Numbered from the stretch's first letter, positions 1 to 8,876 are shown. The stretch is 52,442 bases of DNA from Pseudomonadota bacterium (GCA_021820845.1 JAKADC010000015.1:1-52442); one strand, 5' to 3'. Program-made: numbers and translations. Notes: generated by a model not told the origin, from the sequence alone.

Positions 1-187
1 GGGCAGCCGCCGCCGCCGCCGCGGCGGCTTCGGCCTTGGCGAGCCGCGCTTCCAGCGCCTCGATGCGCGCCTCGTAGTCGGTTTTCATTTTCTGGACCTC
101 GGCGCGCAGCGCGGCAAGGTCGGCGTCGTCGGCATGCGCCGGGCAGGCGACCGCCAGCGCGGCCGCCATGAGGGCGGGACGTAACAT
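1..187 (-). CDS. Exported coiled-coil protein, N-terminal fragment
   Basis: Only the first 62 codons are inside the window; the gene continues past base 1. The translation starts MLRPALMAAALAVACPAHA, a Sec signal peptide with a likely AHA-D cleavage site. A charged heptad-like stretch (LAALRAEVQKMKTDYEARIE) and then an Ala-rich run follow. Such a short N-terminal coiled coil after the signal occurs in some betaproteobacterial outer-membrane proteins, including TonB-dependent receptors with an added coiled coil and porins. Which one this is cannot be told from the fragment. The neighbours downstream on the same DNA, a Cys-pair exported protein and a COG0523 GTPase, make a metal-related outer-membrane protein plausible. 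That is inference only. Confidence 0.6.
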   Translation of the reverse strand, partial: MLRPALMAAALAVACPAHADDADLAALRAEVQKMKTDYEARIEALEARLAKAEAAAAAAAAA

Positions 188-248
188 GTTCTACTCCGTC
201 AAAGTGAGATGAACGCCCGCGCGTGATTCGGCGCGGGCATCGAGGGAC

Positions 249-545
249 TCAGGCGTTCGACGGAGCGGGCGGCGCGCGGGCGCAGGCGGGGCGCGGGGCG
301 AGGTCGGTCCAGGCGAGTGCGGCGCCGGCCGTGTAGACGGGGACGATCGGGGTGCTCGCCACCACCACGGGGCTGGGCGGCAGCGCGGCACCGAGCTGGG
401 CCTGCGCCAGGCAGACTTCGCACACCTTGTCGGGCAGGCCCGTGTCGTGCACGCGCAAGTGGGTCAGCGCATGCGCGAACGCGGCGGCCTGCCCGAACAG
501 CAGGGCCAGCGCGAACAGCCAGGAGAGGAGACGGCGCGACGGCAT
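249..545 (-). CDS. Small exported protein with a Cys pair (hypothetical)
   Basis: This 98-residue protein begins with a signal peptide (MPSRRLLSWLFALALLFGQ, then AAAFAHA). After it come two histidines (HALTHLRVHD) and a CEVC motif, then a Pro/Val/Ala-rich tail. A His-His-Cys-x-x-Cys arrangement straight after the signal suggests a small periplasmic or membrane-bound metal-binding protein, similar in style to DUF2946-type proteins. I cannot assign a family with certainty. It lies 61 bases upstream, in transcription direction, of the coiled-coil exported protein at the window edge and just downstream of yidD on the same strand, so these genes may be co-transcribed. Function unknown. Confidence 0.6.
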   Translation of the reverse strand: MPSRRLLSWLFALALLFGQAAAFAHALTHLRVHDTGLPDKVCEVCLAQAQLGAALPPSPVVVASTPIVPVYTAGAALAWTDLAPRPACARAPPAPSNA

Positions 546-554
546 CGGGCGATT

Positions 555-794
555 CTACCGTTCGGGCGGGTCGACCGGCGGAACCGGATCGTAGCCGTGG
601 GCGCAGCCGGGCCGGCAGCGACCGACGCGCTTCGCGGCCAGCCAGCTGCCCTTGAGCGCCCCGTGCCTCTCGATGGCTTCCTTGCCGTATTCCGAACACG
701 TCGGCAGGTAGCGGCAGCGCCGCCCCAGCCACGGCGAAAGCGCGAGCTGGTAGGCGCGGATCGCGCCGACGAGGATCTTCTGCGCGAGGTTCAT
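555..794 (-). CDS. yidD: Membrane protein insertion efficiency factor YidD
   Basis: This 79-residue protein matches the YidD family along its length. It has an amphipathic N-terminus ([20 protein letters not shown]), then the family core with its conserved cysteines ([20 protein letters not shown]), and a C-terminal [11 protein letters not shown]. YidD sits at the inner face of the membrane and assists YidC-dependent insertion of membrane proteins. It normally lies in the rpmH-rnpA-yidD-yidC cluster; here it is detached and sits behind a COG0523 GTPase gene. The start at 794 gives the canonical N-terminus and overlaps the upstream gene's stop by four bases (ATGA), implying translational coupling. 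The reading frame stays open far upstream, but that extension is not homologous and belongs to the GTPase region. Confidence 0.9.
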   Translation of the reverse strand: MNLAQKILVGAIRAYQLALSPWLGRRCRYLPTCSEYGKEAIERHGALKGSWLAAKRVGRCRPGCAHGYDPVPPVDPPER

Positions 795-1822
795 GCCTGG
801 GCCTGCGCCGCGCCGCTGAAGTCGGCCAGCAGCTTGGCGACGAAAGCGGGATCGAGGTCGCGCACGATGAAGACGAAGCGGCTGCGACGATCGTCGTCGG
901 GCCAGGCGTCGAGCTTCACTTCGGGGTACAGCACGTGCTGCACGCCGTGCAGAACGGTTGGTTGCGGCTCGTCCCGCAGGTTCACGATGGCCTTGAAACG
1001 CAGCAGGTTGTCGGCGCGGAACGAGGCGAGCATGGACAGCGCCGCCTGCAGCCCGTAGCGGTCGAGCGGCGCGTCGATCGTCACCGAGAACGCCTCGATG
1101 CGCGCGTCGTGCGACGCGGCCGCGGGTTTGCCGCCGAGCGGGCTCGCACTGGCCGGACGGTAGCGCTGCGGCTTCAGCCAGCGCGCGACTTCCAGCGAGC
1201 GCGTCTCGGCATTCCACAATCCCAGGTTCCGGATCGCCGCCGGGTCGAGTTCGCCGTGCGTCACCGTCACGAGGTCGGCCGCCGGGTTCAGCGCGGCGAG
1301 CCGTTCGCGCAGGGCGGCGACCGTGGCGGCGGGCGCGAGGTCGGTCTTGGTCAGCAGCAGGCGGTCGGCGACCGCGACCTGCTTGACCGCTTCGGCGTGC
1401 TCGTCGAGCTGGCCCATGCCGAACAGCGCGTCGACCGTGGTCACGACGCCGTCGAGACGGAAGCGCGCGCGCACCCAGTTGTCGTGCAGCAGATTGTCGA
1501 GCACCGGCACCGGATCGGCGATGCCGGTGGTTTCGATGATGACGCGCTCGAACGCCGGGATGTCGCCCTTCTGGCGCGCCATCCACAGGTTCTTGAGCGT
1601 CGGCGACAGGCTGCCCGAGATCGTGCAGCACACGCAGCCGCCCGACAGCAGCGCCATCGGCCCTTCCATCTTTTGCAGCAGCTGGTGATCGAGCGCGACC
1701 TCGCCGAACTCGTTCATGAGAATCGCCGTGCGCGGCAAGGTGCGAACCAGATGGTTCAGCACCGTGGTCTTGCCGCTGCCCAAAAAGCCGGTGAGCAGGG
1801 TGACGGGAAGGGGCGCGTCCAT
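791..1822 (-). CDS. CobW/COG0523-family G3E GTPase (putative metal chaperone)
   Basis: This 343-residue P-loop GTPase has Walker [10 protein letters not shown] (residues 12-20), the family metal-binding motif GCVCC (62-66) and the conserved ETTGIADP segment after it. A CobW C-terminal domain follows (about 240-335). COG0523 proteins use GTP hydrolysis to deliver a metal, often Zn(II), to client enzymes; CxCC is the metal site. Histidine-rich stretches seen in some relatives are absent. The gene lies directly downstream of a dksA gene (14-base gap) and overlaps yidD by four bases, so a dksA-GTPase-yidD operon is likely. The specific metal and client cannot be read from sequence; zinc is the best guess from family and context. 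Confidence 0.88.
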   Translation of the reverse strand: MDAPLPVTLLTGFLGSGKTTVLNHLVRTLPRTAILMNEFGEVALDHQLLQKMEGPMALLSGGCVCCTISGSLSPTLKNLWMARQKGDIPAFERVIIETTGIADPVPVLDNLLHDNWVRARFRLDGVVTTVDALFGMGQLDEHAEAVKQVAVADRLLLTKTDLAPAATVAALRERLAALNPAADLVTVTHGELDPAAIRNLGLWNAETRSLEVARWLKPQRYRPASASPLGGKPAAASHDARIEAFSVTIDAPLDRYGLQAALSMLASFRADNLLRFKAIVNLRDEPQPTVLHGVQHVLYPEVKLDAWPDDDRRSRFVFIVRDLDPAFVAKLLADFSGAAQAQA

Positions 1823-1836
1823 CGGCGGGCGCCGTG

Positions 1837-2256
1837 TCAGGCGTGCAGTCTTTCCTTCTTCTCGTGGCGCTCCTGCGCCTCGATCGAATATTCGGCGGTG
1901 GGACGCGCCAGCAGTCGCGGCAGGCCGATGGGATCGCCGGTTTCAAGGCACCAGCCGTAGTCCCCGGTGTCGATGCGCGCGAGCGCCGAGTTGATCTTTT
2001 TCAGCAGCTTGCGTTCACGGTCGCGCACGCGCTGTTCCAGCATGTGCTCCTCCTCGACGGTGGCGCGATCGTTGGGGTCGGCAAAATTCTCGTTCTCTTT
2101 CAGGTGCTCGCCGGTGTCCGCGGCATTGCTGAGGATTTCCTCGCGCAGCGTCTCGAGACGGCTGCGAAAAAATGCGAGTTGGGCCGCGTTCATATAGGCG
2201 GAAGCCGGCATCTTCAGCAGTGCGGCTTCGGTGAGGGGTTTGGACGAGGCGGGCAT
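1837..2256 (-). CDS. dksA: RNA polymerase-binding transcription factor DksA, cysteine-poor type
   Basis: This 139-residue DksA/TraR protein has an N-terminal coiled coil carrying the tip motif D60-P-N-D63-R-A, the residues that reach into the RNA polymerase secondary channel. A C-terminal zinc-finger fold with [20 protein letters not shown] follows. DksA works with ppGpp to adjust promoter choice. Of the four Cys that bind zinc in E. coli DksA, only Cys103 remains; the other three positions are T106, S124 and A127. It is therefore predicted to fold without zinc, like the Cys-poor DksA proteins of alpha- and betaproteobacteria and P. aeruginosa DksA2. The start at 2256 gives the expected length. 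A divergent efflux operon starts at 2428. Confidence 0.92.
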   Translation of the reverse strand: MPASSKPLTEAALLKMPASAYMNAAQLAFFRSRLETLREEILSNAADTGEHLKENENFADPNDRATVEEEHMLEQRVRDRERKLLKKINSALARIDTGDYGWCLETGDPIGLPRLLARPTAEYSIEAQERHEKKERLHA

Positions 2257-2427
2257 AGGAAACTCCGGACATCGAGGGTCGTTGATCAATACAGCCGGGC
2301 GGGCGCCCGGACAGCCGGAACGGACTGGGCGCGACCGGCTGCGCCCCGCATCATAACCCCGCCGCGACGGCGGAGGCCACCCGGCGAAAGGCGGACCGAA
2401 CCGGAGGCGATCGGCGATAATCCGCGC

Positions 2428-3510
2428 ATGAATCCATTTTTTCCGCTGGCAGCCCTTCTGCTCCCGCTTCTGCTGGGCGGGTGCGGGCGCGCCGCGCCGC
2501 ATGCGCCGCCCGAAGACATCCGCCCCGTGCGCGCCGAGCAGGTGGGGATCGGCGTCGCGCGGCAGGGAACGCGTTATGCCGGCGAGATACGCGCGCGCTA
2601 CGAGACCGATCTGGCGTTTCGCGTCGGGGGACGGGTCGATTCGCGCAAGGTCGAAGTCGGCAGCGCGGTCAGGGCGGGCCAGGTCATCGCCACGCTCGAT
2701 CCGCAGGATTACGTTCTGGCCGCGCGCGCCGCGCGCGCCCAACTCGTCGCCGCCGAGGCCGAAGCCCGGCTCGCGCAGCAGGACTTGCGGCGCTTCACCG
2801 AACTGCGCGCACAGAACTTCATTTCGGAGGCCGAACTCGACCGCCGGCGCACGACGGCCGAAGCGGCCGCGGCGCGGGCGCGCCAGCTTCGCGCCGACGC
2901 TGCCCGCCAGGACAACCAGCAGGCCTACACGCGGCTGACCGCGCCGCATGCGGGCGTCGTGACGGCCATTTCATTCGAGGCCGGCCAGGTGGTCGCCGCC
3001 GGGCAGCCGGTGGCGAAGCTCGCGCGCGAAGGCGAACGCGAAGTGCGCATCGACGTGCCGGAAAACGCGCTCGACGCGCTGCGTGCCGCGCATGACCTCA
3101 AGGTTCGCGTCTGGTCCGCGCCGGACAGGGTGTACGCCGGGCGGCTGCGCGAACTGTCGCCGGCGGCCGATGCCGCGAGCCGCACCTACAGCGCGCGCGT
3201 CAGCCTCCTCGACCCCGACGCGGCGGTGAAGCTGGGCATGACGGCCACGGTCGAGGCCGACAGCGCGGGCGCCGCCGCGCTGTCGGTCGCGCAATCGGCG
3301 TTGTTCAGGGTCGACGGCCAGCCCCAGGTCTGGGTGGTGGATCCGCGGACCGGCAAGGTCGCGGCGCGCAGCGTGCGGATCGGCGAGATGAGCGGCGAGC
3401 GCGCGGCGATCGTGTCGGGGCTGACAGCCGGCGACTGGGTGGTGACGGCGGGGGTGCACAAGCTCGCGCCCGGCCAGCAGGTGCGCCTGGTCGGGCCCGT
3501 CCGGCCATGA
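2428..3510 (+). CDS. RND efflux periplasmic adaptor (membrane fusion) lipoprotein
   Basis: This 360-residue adaptor starts with a lipoprotein signal (LLLPLLLGGCG; lipid Cys about residue 15). It then has the adaptor halves in order: a split biotinyl/lipoyl domain (FRVGGRVDSRKVEVGSAV ... TAPHAGVVTAISFEAGQVV), an alpha-helical hairpin (about 95-165), beta-barrel and membrane-proximal domains. Such proteins link an inner-membrane RND pump to a TolC-like outer-membrane channel. The stop overlaps the pump start by four bases (ATGA). No Shine-Dalgarno is visible; a GATAAT sequence at 2415-2420 lies only 7 bases from the ATG, so the message may be leaderless. No outer-membrane channel gene is adjacent. 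Substrate unknown. Confidence 0.9.
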   Translation: MNPFFPLAALLLPLLLGGCGRAAPHAPPEDIRPVRAEQVGIGVARQGTRYAGEIRARYETDLAFRVGGRVDSRKVEVGSAVRAGQVIATLDPQDYVLAARAARAQLVAAEAEARLAQQDLRRFTELRAQNFISEAELDRRRTTAEAAAARARQLRADAARQDNQQAYTRLTAPHAGVVTAISFEAGQVVAAGQPVAKLAREGEREVRIDVPENALDALRAAHDLKVRVWSAPDRVYAGRLRELSPAADAASRTYSARVSLLDPDAAVKLGMTATVEADSAGAAALSVAQSALFRVDGQPQVWVVDPRTGKVAARSVRIGEMSGERAAIVSGLTAGDWVVTAGVHKLAPGQQVRLVGPVRP

Positions 3511-6500
3511 GCGAGGCGCCGCGTTTCGTGCCCGGGCGCGGCAACCTGTCGCGCTGGGCGATCGAGCACCCGGCGCTGGTGCGCTTCTTCATCGTGCTGA
3601 TCCTGCTGGTCGGCGCGCGCTCCTATTTTTATCTGGGCCAGGCCGAGGACCCGCCGTTCACGTTCAAGGTCATGCTGATCCAGGCGCGCTGGCCGGGCGC
3701 GACCGCGCAGGAGGTGTCGGAACAGCTGACCGAGCGGATCGAGAAGAAGCTGCAGGAAATGCCCGAGATCGATTTCGTGCAGAGCTACGCCAAGGCCGGC
3801 GAGACCGCGCTCTTCGTCAATCTCAAGGAAACGGTGCGCGGGGGCGACGTGGCGGAAGCCTGGTACCAGGTCCGCAAGAAGATCGGCGACATGAGGCAGA
3901 CGCTTCCGGCCGGCGTGCAGGGGCCGTTTTTCAACGACGAATTCGGCGACACCTTCGGTTCGATCTACGCGTTTACCGGCGACGGATTCAGCCGCGAGGA
4001 CCTTCGCCGCGCCGCCGAGGAGGCGCAGCGCGAGGTGCGCCGCCTGCCCAACGTGGGCAAGGTCGAGCTGTTCGGCATCGTGCCGGAAAAAGTCTACATC
4101 GAGATCCCCGCGCAGAAACTCGCCACGCTCGGCATCACGCCGCAGCAGATCGCGCAGGCGGTGGACGAACAGAACGGCGTGGTGGCCGAGGGCCGGGTCG
4201 AAAACGACGTGCTGTCGATCCCCCTGCGCGTGACGGGACCGTATTCCGACGTGGAGGGCCTGCGCGAGACGGTCATCCGCGTCGGCACGCGCAGCTTCCG
4301 GCTCGGCGACATCGCCAGCGTGACCCGACGCTACGAGGATCCGCCGACGACCGAAATCCGCTCGCAGGGCGAACCGGCGATCCTGCTCGGGGTGTCGCTC
4401 GCGGAGGGCGGCGACGTCGTGGCGATGGGGCGCGACGTGGCGGCCGCGATGGCGGCGCTGCAGAAGACCTTGCCGGTCGGCATGGAAATCCAGCGCATCC
4501 ATGACCAGCCGAGCATCGTCAGCCGCGCGGTCAAGCTCTTCATGCAGAGCTTCCTCGAAGCCGTCGCCATCGTGCTGGCGGTCACCTTCCTGGCGCTCAA
4601 ATGGCGCGCCGGCCTCGTGGTTTCGCTGTCCATCCCGGTCGTGCTCGCGATCACCTTCACCGCGATGTGGCTGTTCAACATCGACCTGCATCGCATCTCG
4701 ACCGGCGCGCTCATCATCGCGCTCGGCCTCCTCGTGGACGACGCGATCATCGCGGTGGAAATGATGGCGCACAAGCTGGAGGCCGGATGGGACCGCTTCG
4801 AGGCGGCCACCTTCGCCTTCCAGTCGACGGCGTTTCCCATGCTCACCGGCACGCTGCTGACCGCCACCGCGTTCCTGCCGATCGCGCTGGCGAAGTCGGT
4901 GGTCGGCGAATACACCTTCGCCATCTTTGCAGTGACGACGATCGCGCTGTTGTCCTCGTGGCTCGTCGCCGTCGTCGTCACGCCGTATCTCGGCCACGCC
5001 CTCCTGGGGCCGAGCCACCGCGTGGTCGACGAGAACGCGGCCTACCTCACGCCGTTCTACCGGCGTTTTCGCGCCGCGGTGACCTGGTGCCTGAGGCACC
5101 GCCGCATCGTGATCGCGCTGACGGCGGCGGCGCTGATCGTCGGACTGGCTGCGATGCAGCGCGTCGAGAAACAGTTCTTTCCGCAGTCCGACCGGCTCGA
5201 ACTCCTGGTCGAAATGTGGCTGCCCGAAGGCGCGTCCGTCGACGCGACGCGCGCCGAGGCGGTCAGGCTCGAAAGCCTGCTGCGGCGGGACGCGGATGTC
5301 GCGCACGTGCTCACCTACATCGGCCAGGGCGCGCCGCGCTTCGTGCTCGGCCTGGACCAGCGGCTGAACAACCGCAATTTCGCGCAACTCGTGGTGATCG
5401 CGAAGGACGTCCCGGCGCGCGAGCGCGAGCTTGCGCGCATCCGCAAGCTGTTCGACACCGATTTTCCCAACGTGCGCGGACGCGCGGTGCGTTTCGAGTA
5501 CGGCCCGCCGGCAGGCTACCCGGTGCAATATCGGCTTTCCGGGCCCGACATCCCCCGGCTCAAGCTCGAAGCCGAGAAATTGCGCAGGATCCTTGCCGCG
5601 CAGCCGCAGGTGACGGCGGTGAACCTGGACTGGAACGAGCAGTCGCTGGCGATGAAGGTCCGGCTCGACCAGGACAAGATCAGGGCGCTCGGCCTCAGCT
5701 CGGATACGGTCGGTCGCCTGCTGGCGCTGGAATTGTCGGGCGCGATCGTGACGCAATTCCGGGAGAACGATCGCCTGATCGATGTGGAATTGCGCATCCC
5801 GCGCAAGGAGCACCGCGACGTCGACGCGCTGAAGGCGCTGCCCGTCGGGCGCTTCGACGGCCAGAGCGTGACCCTGGGGCAGATCGCCACGTTCCAGCCG
5901 GTGTTCGAGGACGGCATCATCTGGCGGCGCGACCGCCTGCCGACGATCTCGGTGCGCGGCGACGCGGTGGGCGAGACGCAGCCGGCGACGATCATCGAAT
6001 CGCTGGCGCCGCAGGTGGCGCGCTTCCAGGCCCAGCTGCCGCCGGGGTTCCGGCTCGAGGTCGGCGGGCCGGTCGAAAGCAGCGCCAAGGCCAACGCCGC
6101 GATCGGCGCGTCGTGGCCGCTCATCGTGATCACCACGCTGACGCTGCTGATGCTGCAACTCGGCAATTTCTCGCGCGCGCTGCTGGTGGTGCTGACGGCG
6201 CCGCTCGGCATCATCGGCGTGGCGATCGCGCTCCTGGTGACCGGCCAGCCGATGGGCTTCGTGGCGCTTCTGGGCATCATTTCGCTGTCCGGGATGATCA
6301 TGCGCAACTCGGTGATCCTGGTCGACCAGATCCGCCAGGACATCGCGCGCGGCCTGCCGCAGTGGGACGCGATCATCGAGTCCACCGTGCGGCGGATGCG
6401 GCCGATCAGTCTCACCGCCGCCGCCGCGGTGCTGGCGATGATTCCGCTGTCGCGTTCGATTTTCTGGGGGCCGATGGCGGTCGCCGTCATGGGCGGGCTG

Positions 6501-6575
6501 ATCGCAGCGACCTTTCTCACGCTGTTTTTCCTTCCCGCGCTGTATGCCACCTGGTTCAGGGTGAAACCCGAGTAG
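3507..6575 (+). CDS. RND (AcrB/HAE1-type) inner-membrane efflux transporter
   Basis: This 1022-residue pump has the usual RND layout: TM1 near residue 25, a large periplasmic porter loop, TM2-6 (about 340-500), a second porter loop, and TM8-12 near the C-terminus. The TM4 proton-relay motif appears as GLLVDDAIIAVE with the paired acidic residues. Length is normal for HAE-family pumps. It is translationally coupled to the upstream adaptor lipoprotein and followed after 24 bases by a small lipoprotein gene. It would use the proton gradient to export drugs or other hydrophobic compounds; the actual substrate cannot be predicted. A 1300-codon open frame on the opposite strand is only a GC-rich shadow of this gene. 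Confidence 0.94.
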   Translation: MSEAPRFVPGRGNLSRWAIEHPALVRFFIVLILLVGARSYFYLGQAEDPPFTFKVMLIQARWPGATAQEVSEQLTERIEKKLQEMPEIDFVQSYAKAGETALFVNLKETVRGGDVAEAWYQVRKKIGDMRQTLPAGVQGPFFNDEFGDTFGSIYAFTGDGFSREDLRRAAEEAQREVRRLPNVGKVELFGIVPEKVYIEIPAQKLATLGITPQQIAQAVDEQNGVVAEGRVENDVLSIPLRVTGPYSDVEGLRETVIRVGTRSFRLGDIASVTRRYEDPPTTEIRSQGEPAILLGVSLAEGGDVVAMGRDVAAAMAALQKTLPVGMEIQRIHDQPSIVSRAVKLFMQSFLEAVAIVLAVTFLALKWRAGLVVSLSIPVVLAITFTAMWLFNIDLHRISTGALIIALGLLVDDAIIAVEMMAHKLEAGWDRFEAATFAFQSTAFPMLTGTLLTATAFLPIALAKSVVGEYTFAIFAVTTIALLSSWLVAVVVTPYLGHALLGPSHRVVDENAAYLTPFYRRFRAAVTWCLRHRRIVIALTAAALIVGLAAMQRVEKQFFPQSDRLELLVEMWLPEGASVDATRAEAVRLESLLRRDADVAHVLTYIGQGAPRFVLGLDQRLNNRNFAQLVVIAKDVPARERELARIRKLFDTDFPNVRGRAVRFEYGPPAGYPVQYRLSGPDIPRLKLEAEKLRRILAAQPQVTAVNLDWNEQSLAMKVRLDQDKIRALGLSSDTVGRLLALELSGAIVTQFRENDRLIDVELRIPRKEHRDVDALKALPVGRFDGQSVTLGQIATFQPVFEDGIIWRRDRLPTISVRGDAVGETQPATIIESLAPQVARFQAQLPPGFRLEVGGPVESSAKANAAIGASWPLIVITTLTLLMLQLGNFSRALLVVLTAPLGIIGVAIALLVTGQPMGFVALLGIISLSGMIMRNSVILVDQIRQDIARGLPQWDAIIESTVRRMRPISLTAAAAVLAMIPLSRSIFWGPMAVAVMGGLIAATFLTLFFLPALYATWFRVKPE

Positions 6576-6599
6576 GACCACGACGCTCAGGAGGTCAGG

Positions 6600-7160
6600 A
6601 TGAGACGTATCGCTTTTGTGTTTGCCGGCGCATTGGCGCTGGCCGGGTGCGCCGGACTTGAATCGTCCGATCCGGCTTCGCCGTATTACGCGTATTCGAC
6701 GGGCTGGGTGGCGCAGCTCAACCGTCCCCTGGTCATTCCGGCCGATTCCGCCACGGTGCGCCTGCAGTACGGCCGCGTCGTCCCGCGCAACGGCGTGCAG
6801 GAACAGGATCCGTTCTGCGTCGTGGAACTGGACACGGTGAGCGAGGCGCCGCAGACGCTTCAGCCCGGACGGTTCGAGGTGTGGCGGGTGACGCGCAGCA
6901 TCAGCTTCGTCGCCGAGGCGGAATCGTACGTGCTGAAGGCGAGGTACGTGCACGACGACGACGGCGAGCCGACGTTTCTTTATTACAAGACGGAATTCCG
7001 CCTGCGCGACCCCGCGCAGCCCCAGCTGCGCGGCATGACCTGCGAGTGGAACCAGATGGCGCCCGGCAACCGGGCGTTGATGCGGCACCTCACGCTCGAC
7101 GAAATCCGCGGCGCGCTGGGCGACTGGATGAGCCTGATCCCGCCGAAGACGGCGCTGTGA
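6600..7160 (+). CDS. Conserved hypothetical lipoprotein
   Basis: This 186-residue protein has a clear lipoprotein signal (MRRIAFVFAGALALAGCAG; lipid Cys at residue 17). The mature part is beta-rich with two further cysteines (DPFCVVELDT and GMTCEWNQM) that could form a disulfide. The closing helix (LTLDEIRGALGDWMSLIPP) is amphipathic. A strong ribosome binding site (AGGAGG, 6591-6596) precedes the ATG. It follows the RND pump gene by 24 bases, so it is probably co-transcribed, but it is far too small for an outer-membrane factor. I do not recognise a named domain; an accessory role in the efflux system or unrelated envelope function are both possible. Confidence 0.7.
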   Translation: MRRIAFVFAGALALAGCAGLESSDPASPYYAYSTGWVAQLNRPLVIPADSATVRLQYGRVVPRNGVQEQDPFCVVELDTVSEAPQTLQPGRFEVWRVTRSISFVAEAESYVLKARYVHDDDGEPTFLYYKTEFRLRDPAQPQLRGMTCEWNQMAPGNRALMRHLTLDEIRGALGDWMSLIPPKTAL

Positions 7161-7215
7161 ACCTGCCGCGTGCCGTGAGCGCGCGGGCGGTCATCCCGGC
7201 GCGAAGCGCGGCGGT

Positions 7216-8109
7216 TCAGTCTTTCTTCTTGCGCGCGCGCGGATGCGCCTGGTCGTATACCTTCGCGAGGTGCTGCCAGTCGAGATGCGTGTAGACCTGC
7301 GTGGTGCTGATGCTGGCGTGGCCGAGCATCTCCTGCACCGCGCGCAGGTCGCCCGACGATTGCAGGACGTGGGTGGCGAACGCGTGGCGCAGCATGTGGG
7401 GATGCACGTGCTGGTTCAGCGCCGCGTGCCGCGCCCAGCGATCGAGCCGCAATTGCACGCTGCGCGGCGTCAAACGACTCCCGCGCCGGCTGACGAACAG
7501 GGCCGCCGTGCCGGCTTGCGCCAGCGGCAGCCGCAGCGGCAGCCAGGCGGCGACGGCGGCGAGCGCCTGCTGACCGACCGGCACGATGCGCGTCTTGCTG
7601 CCCTTGCCGGTGACCTGAGCTTCGCCGGTTTGCAGGTTGAGATCGTGGAGATCGAGCCCGACCAGTTCCGACAGGCGCAGGCCGGACGAATAGAACAGTT
7701 CGAACATGGCGCGGTCGCGTGCCGCCAGGGCGTCGTCGGCCGCGGTTTGGGCGCTGTCGAGGAGCTGGGTGCAGGCGTCGGGCGACAGGACCTGCGGCAA
7801 GGACTTCGGCGCCTTCGGCGGGCGCAGGCCGACGCACGGGTTGTTCGCGTAGCCGAGCCGGCGGCAGGCGAAGGCGTAGAAGCCGCGCCAGCTCGACAGT
7901 TGGCGGGCGACGCTGGCGGCCGCCAGGTTCCGGCTGCGCAGCTTGACGATCGCGGTACGGATGTCGTTGACGTCGAGCGCGTCGGGCGGCTTGGTGCCGG
8001 TCAGGCCGACGAGGGTCGCGAGATCGCGTTGACAGGCCGCCACCGTGTGCGGCGACAGCCGGCGTTCGGCCGCGAGATATTGGAGATAGCGCTGAATCGG
8101 GCCGGGCAC
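7216..8109 (-). CDS. xerC: Tyrosine recombinase XerC
   Basis: This 297-residue protein (GTG start at 8109) matches XerC throughout. It has an N-terminal SAM-like core-binding domain (IQRYLQYLAAERRLSPHT) and a C-terminal catalytic domain with Arg in SSGLRLSELVGL, Lys in TGKGSKTR, HMLRHAFATH, LGHASISTTQ and the nucleophile Tyr in QVYTHLD. With XerD it resolves chromosome dimers at dif. The GTG start has an AGGGG sequence 8 bases upstream and gives the E. coli-like length. A TTG at 8202, overlapping the DUF484 stop as TTGA, would add 31 residues of low-complexity Pro/Ser/Gly sequence and is less likely. The order dapF-DUF484-xerC is conserved in proteobacteria. Confidence 0.93.
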   Translation of the reverse strand: MPGPIQRYLQYLAAERRLSPHTVAACQRDLATLVGLTGTKPPDALDVNDIRTAIVKLRSRNLAAASVARQLSSWRGFYAFACRRLGYANNPCVGLRPPKAPKSLPQVLSPDACTQLLDSAQTAADDALAARDRAMFELFYSSGLRLSELVGLDLHDLNLQTGEAQVTGKGSKTRIVPVGQQALAAVAAWLPLRLPLAQAGTAALFVSRRGSRLTPRSVQLRLDRWARHAALNQHVHPHMLRHAFATHVLQSSGDLRAVQEMLGHASISTTQVYTHLDWQHLAKVYDQAHPRARKKKD

Positions 8110-8198
8110 GGCGCCGGCCCCTGGATGACCGCTCGGGCGCGCGCTTCCGGGCGGGTCGTCCCCATCCGGGGATGAAGGGGGAGGGGAGCCTTCCGCGT

Positions 8199-8876
8199 TC
8201 AATCCTGCATCCGCACCAGCGCGGCGCCGACCAGCTGCCCCAGCCGTTCGAGATAGAGCGTGCCCATGCCGGCGTAGAAGCGTTTCGGCTCTTCGGACGC
8301 CAGCACCAGGACGCCGATGGGCGCCGCGGTGACGGCGGCCCGCAACGGGATGCTGGCGAACGCGCGCAGGTGCGGCGTCACCTCGCCGAACCAGTCGCCG
8401 GCTTCGCTGAAGGCGAGCGGCCCGCAGACCGGCGTGGCCATCGCCTCGATGCCGGCACGGGCAGCGGGCGAGACCGGCTCGGCGAGCCCCGGCACGCTGC
8501 CGGCCGGCAGGTTCCATACCCGCGCGGCGTGGTGCGGCACCGCGAAGCCTTCCCGCAGATGCAGGCCGAGCGCCGCGAGGGCGTCCTGGGGCGTGCGCGA
8601 GGCCAGCAGCGCAAGCGTCAGCGCGTGCAGCTTGTCGGAGATCCCGTCGTTTTCCTCGCCGAATTGAATCAGCTCGGCCAGCTTGTTTTCCAGCATGCGG
8701 ACCTTGTCGCGCATCGCGATCAGTTGCCGCTCGCTCATCGACACGGCGTGGGTGCCGTGCGGATGCGGAATGTGCAGCTCGGTCAGCAGCGCGGGGAAAT
8801 CGTTGAAGAAATTCGGATGCCGCGTCAGAAAATCGGCGATGGCCTGTTTGTCCAGCGGTGCGGATTGCGTGTCCAT
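8199..8876 (-). CDS. DUF484 family protein (GAF-like fold)
   Basis: This 225-residue DUF484 protein begins with the family N-terminus (IADFLTRHPNFFNDFPALLTELHIPHP). A short coiled coil (SERQLIAMRDKVRMLENKLAELI) and a GAF-like domain ending in KRFYAGMGTLYLERLGQLV follow. The biochemical role is unknown; the gene is nearly always found between dapF and xerC. Its ATG overlaps the last base of the dapF stop (TAATG), so translation is coupled. The GAF-like domain may sense a small ligand, but nothing in the sequence identifies one. Confidence 0.88.
   Translation of the reverse strand: MDTQSAPLDKQAIADFLTRHPNFFNDFPALLTELHIPHPHGTHAVSMSERQLIAMRDKVRMLENKLAELIQFGEENDGISDKLHALTLALLASRTPQDALAALGLHLREGFAVPHHAARVWNLPAGSVPGLAEPVSPAARAGIEAMATPVCGPLAFSEAGDWFGEVTPHLRAFASIPLRAAVTAAPIGVLVLASEEPKRFYAGMGTLYLERLGQLVGAALVRMQD

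Noticed and set aside
257..2427. Zur-type operator for the dksA-GTPase and exported-protein genes
   Set aside because: I looked for a GTTATA-NN-TATAAC-like palindrome in the promoter gaps at 188-248 and 2257-2427 and found none convincing.
3186..7088. 1300-codon open frame on the minus strand opposite the RND efflux genes
   Set aside because: It is an antisense shadow: the plus-strand genes are full-length conserved efflux proteins, and the shadow protein is a low-complexity Arg/Asp/His-rich string typical of GC-rich third-position bias.
8110..8202. N-terminal extension of xerC from TTG at 8202
   Set aside because: It would add low-complexity Pro/Ser/Gly sequence absent from XerC proteins; the GTG at 8109 has a better ribosome binding site and gives standard length.
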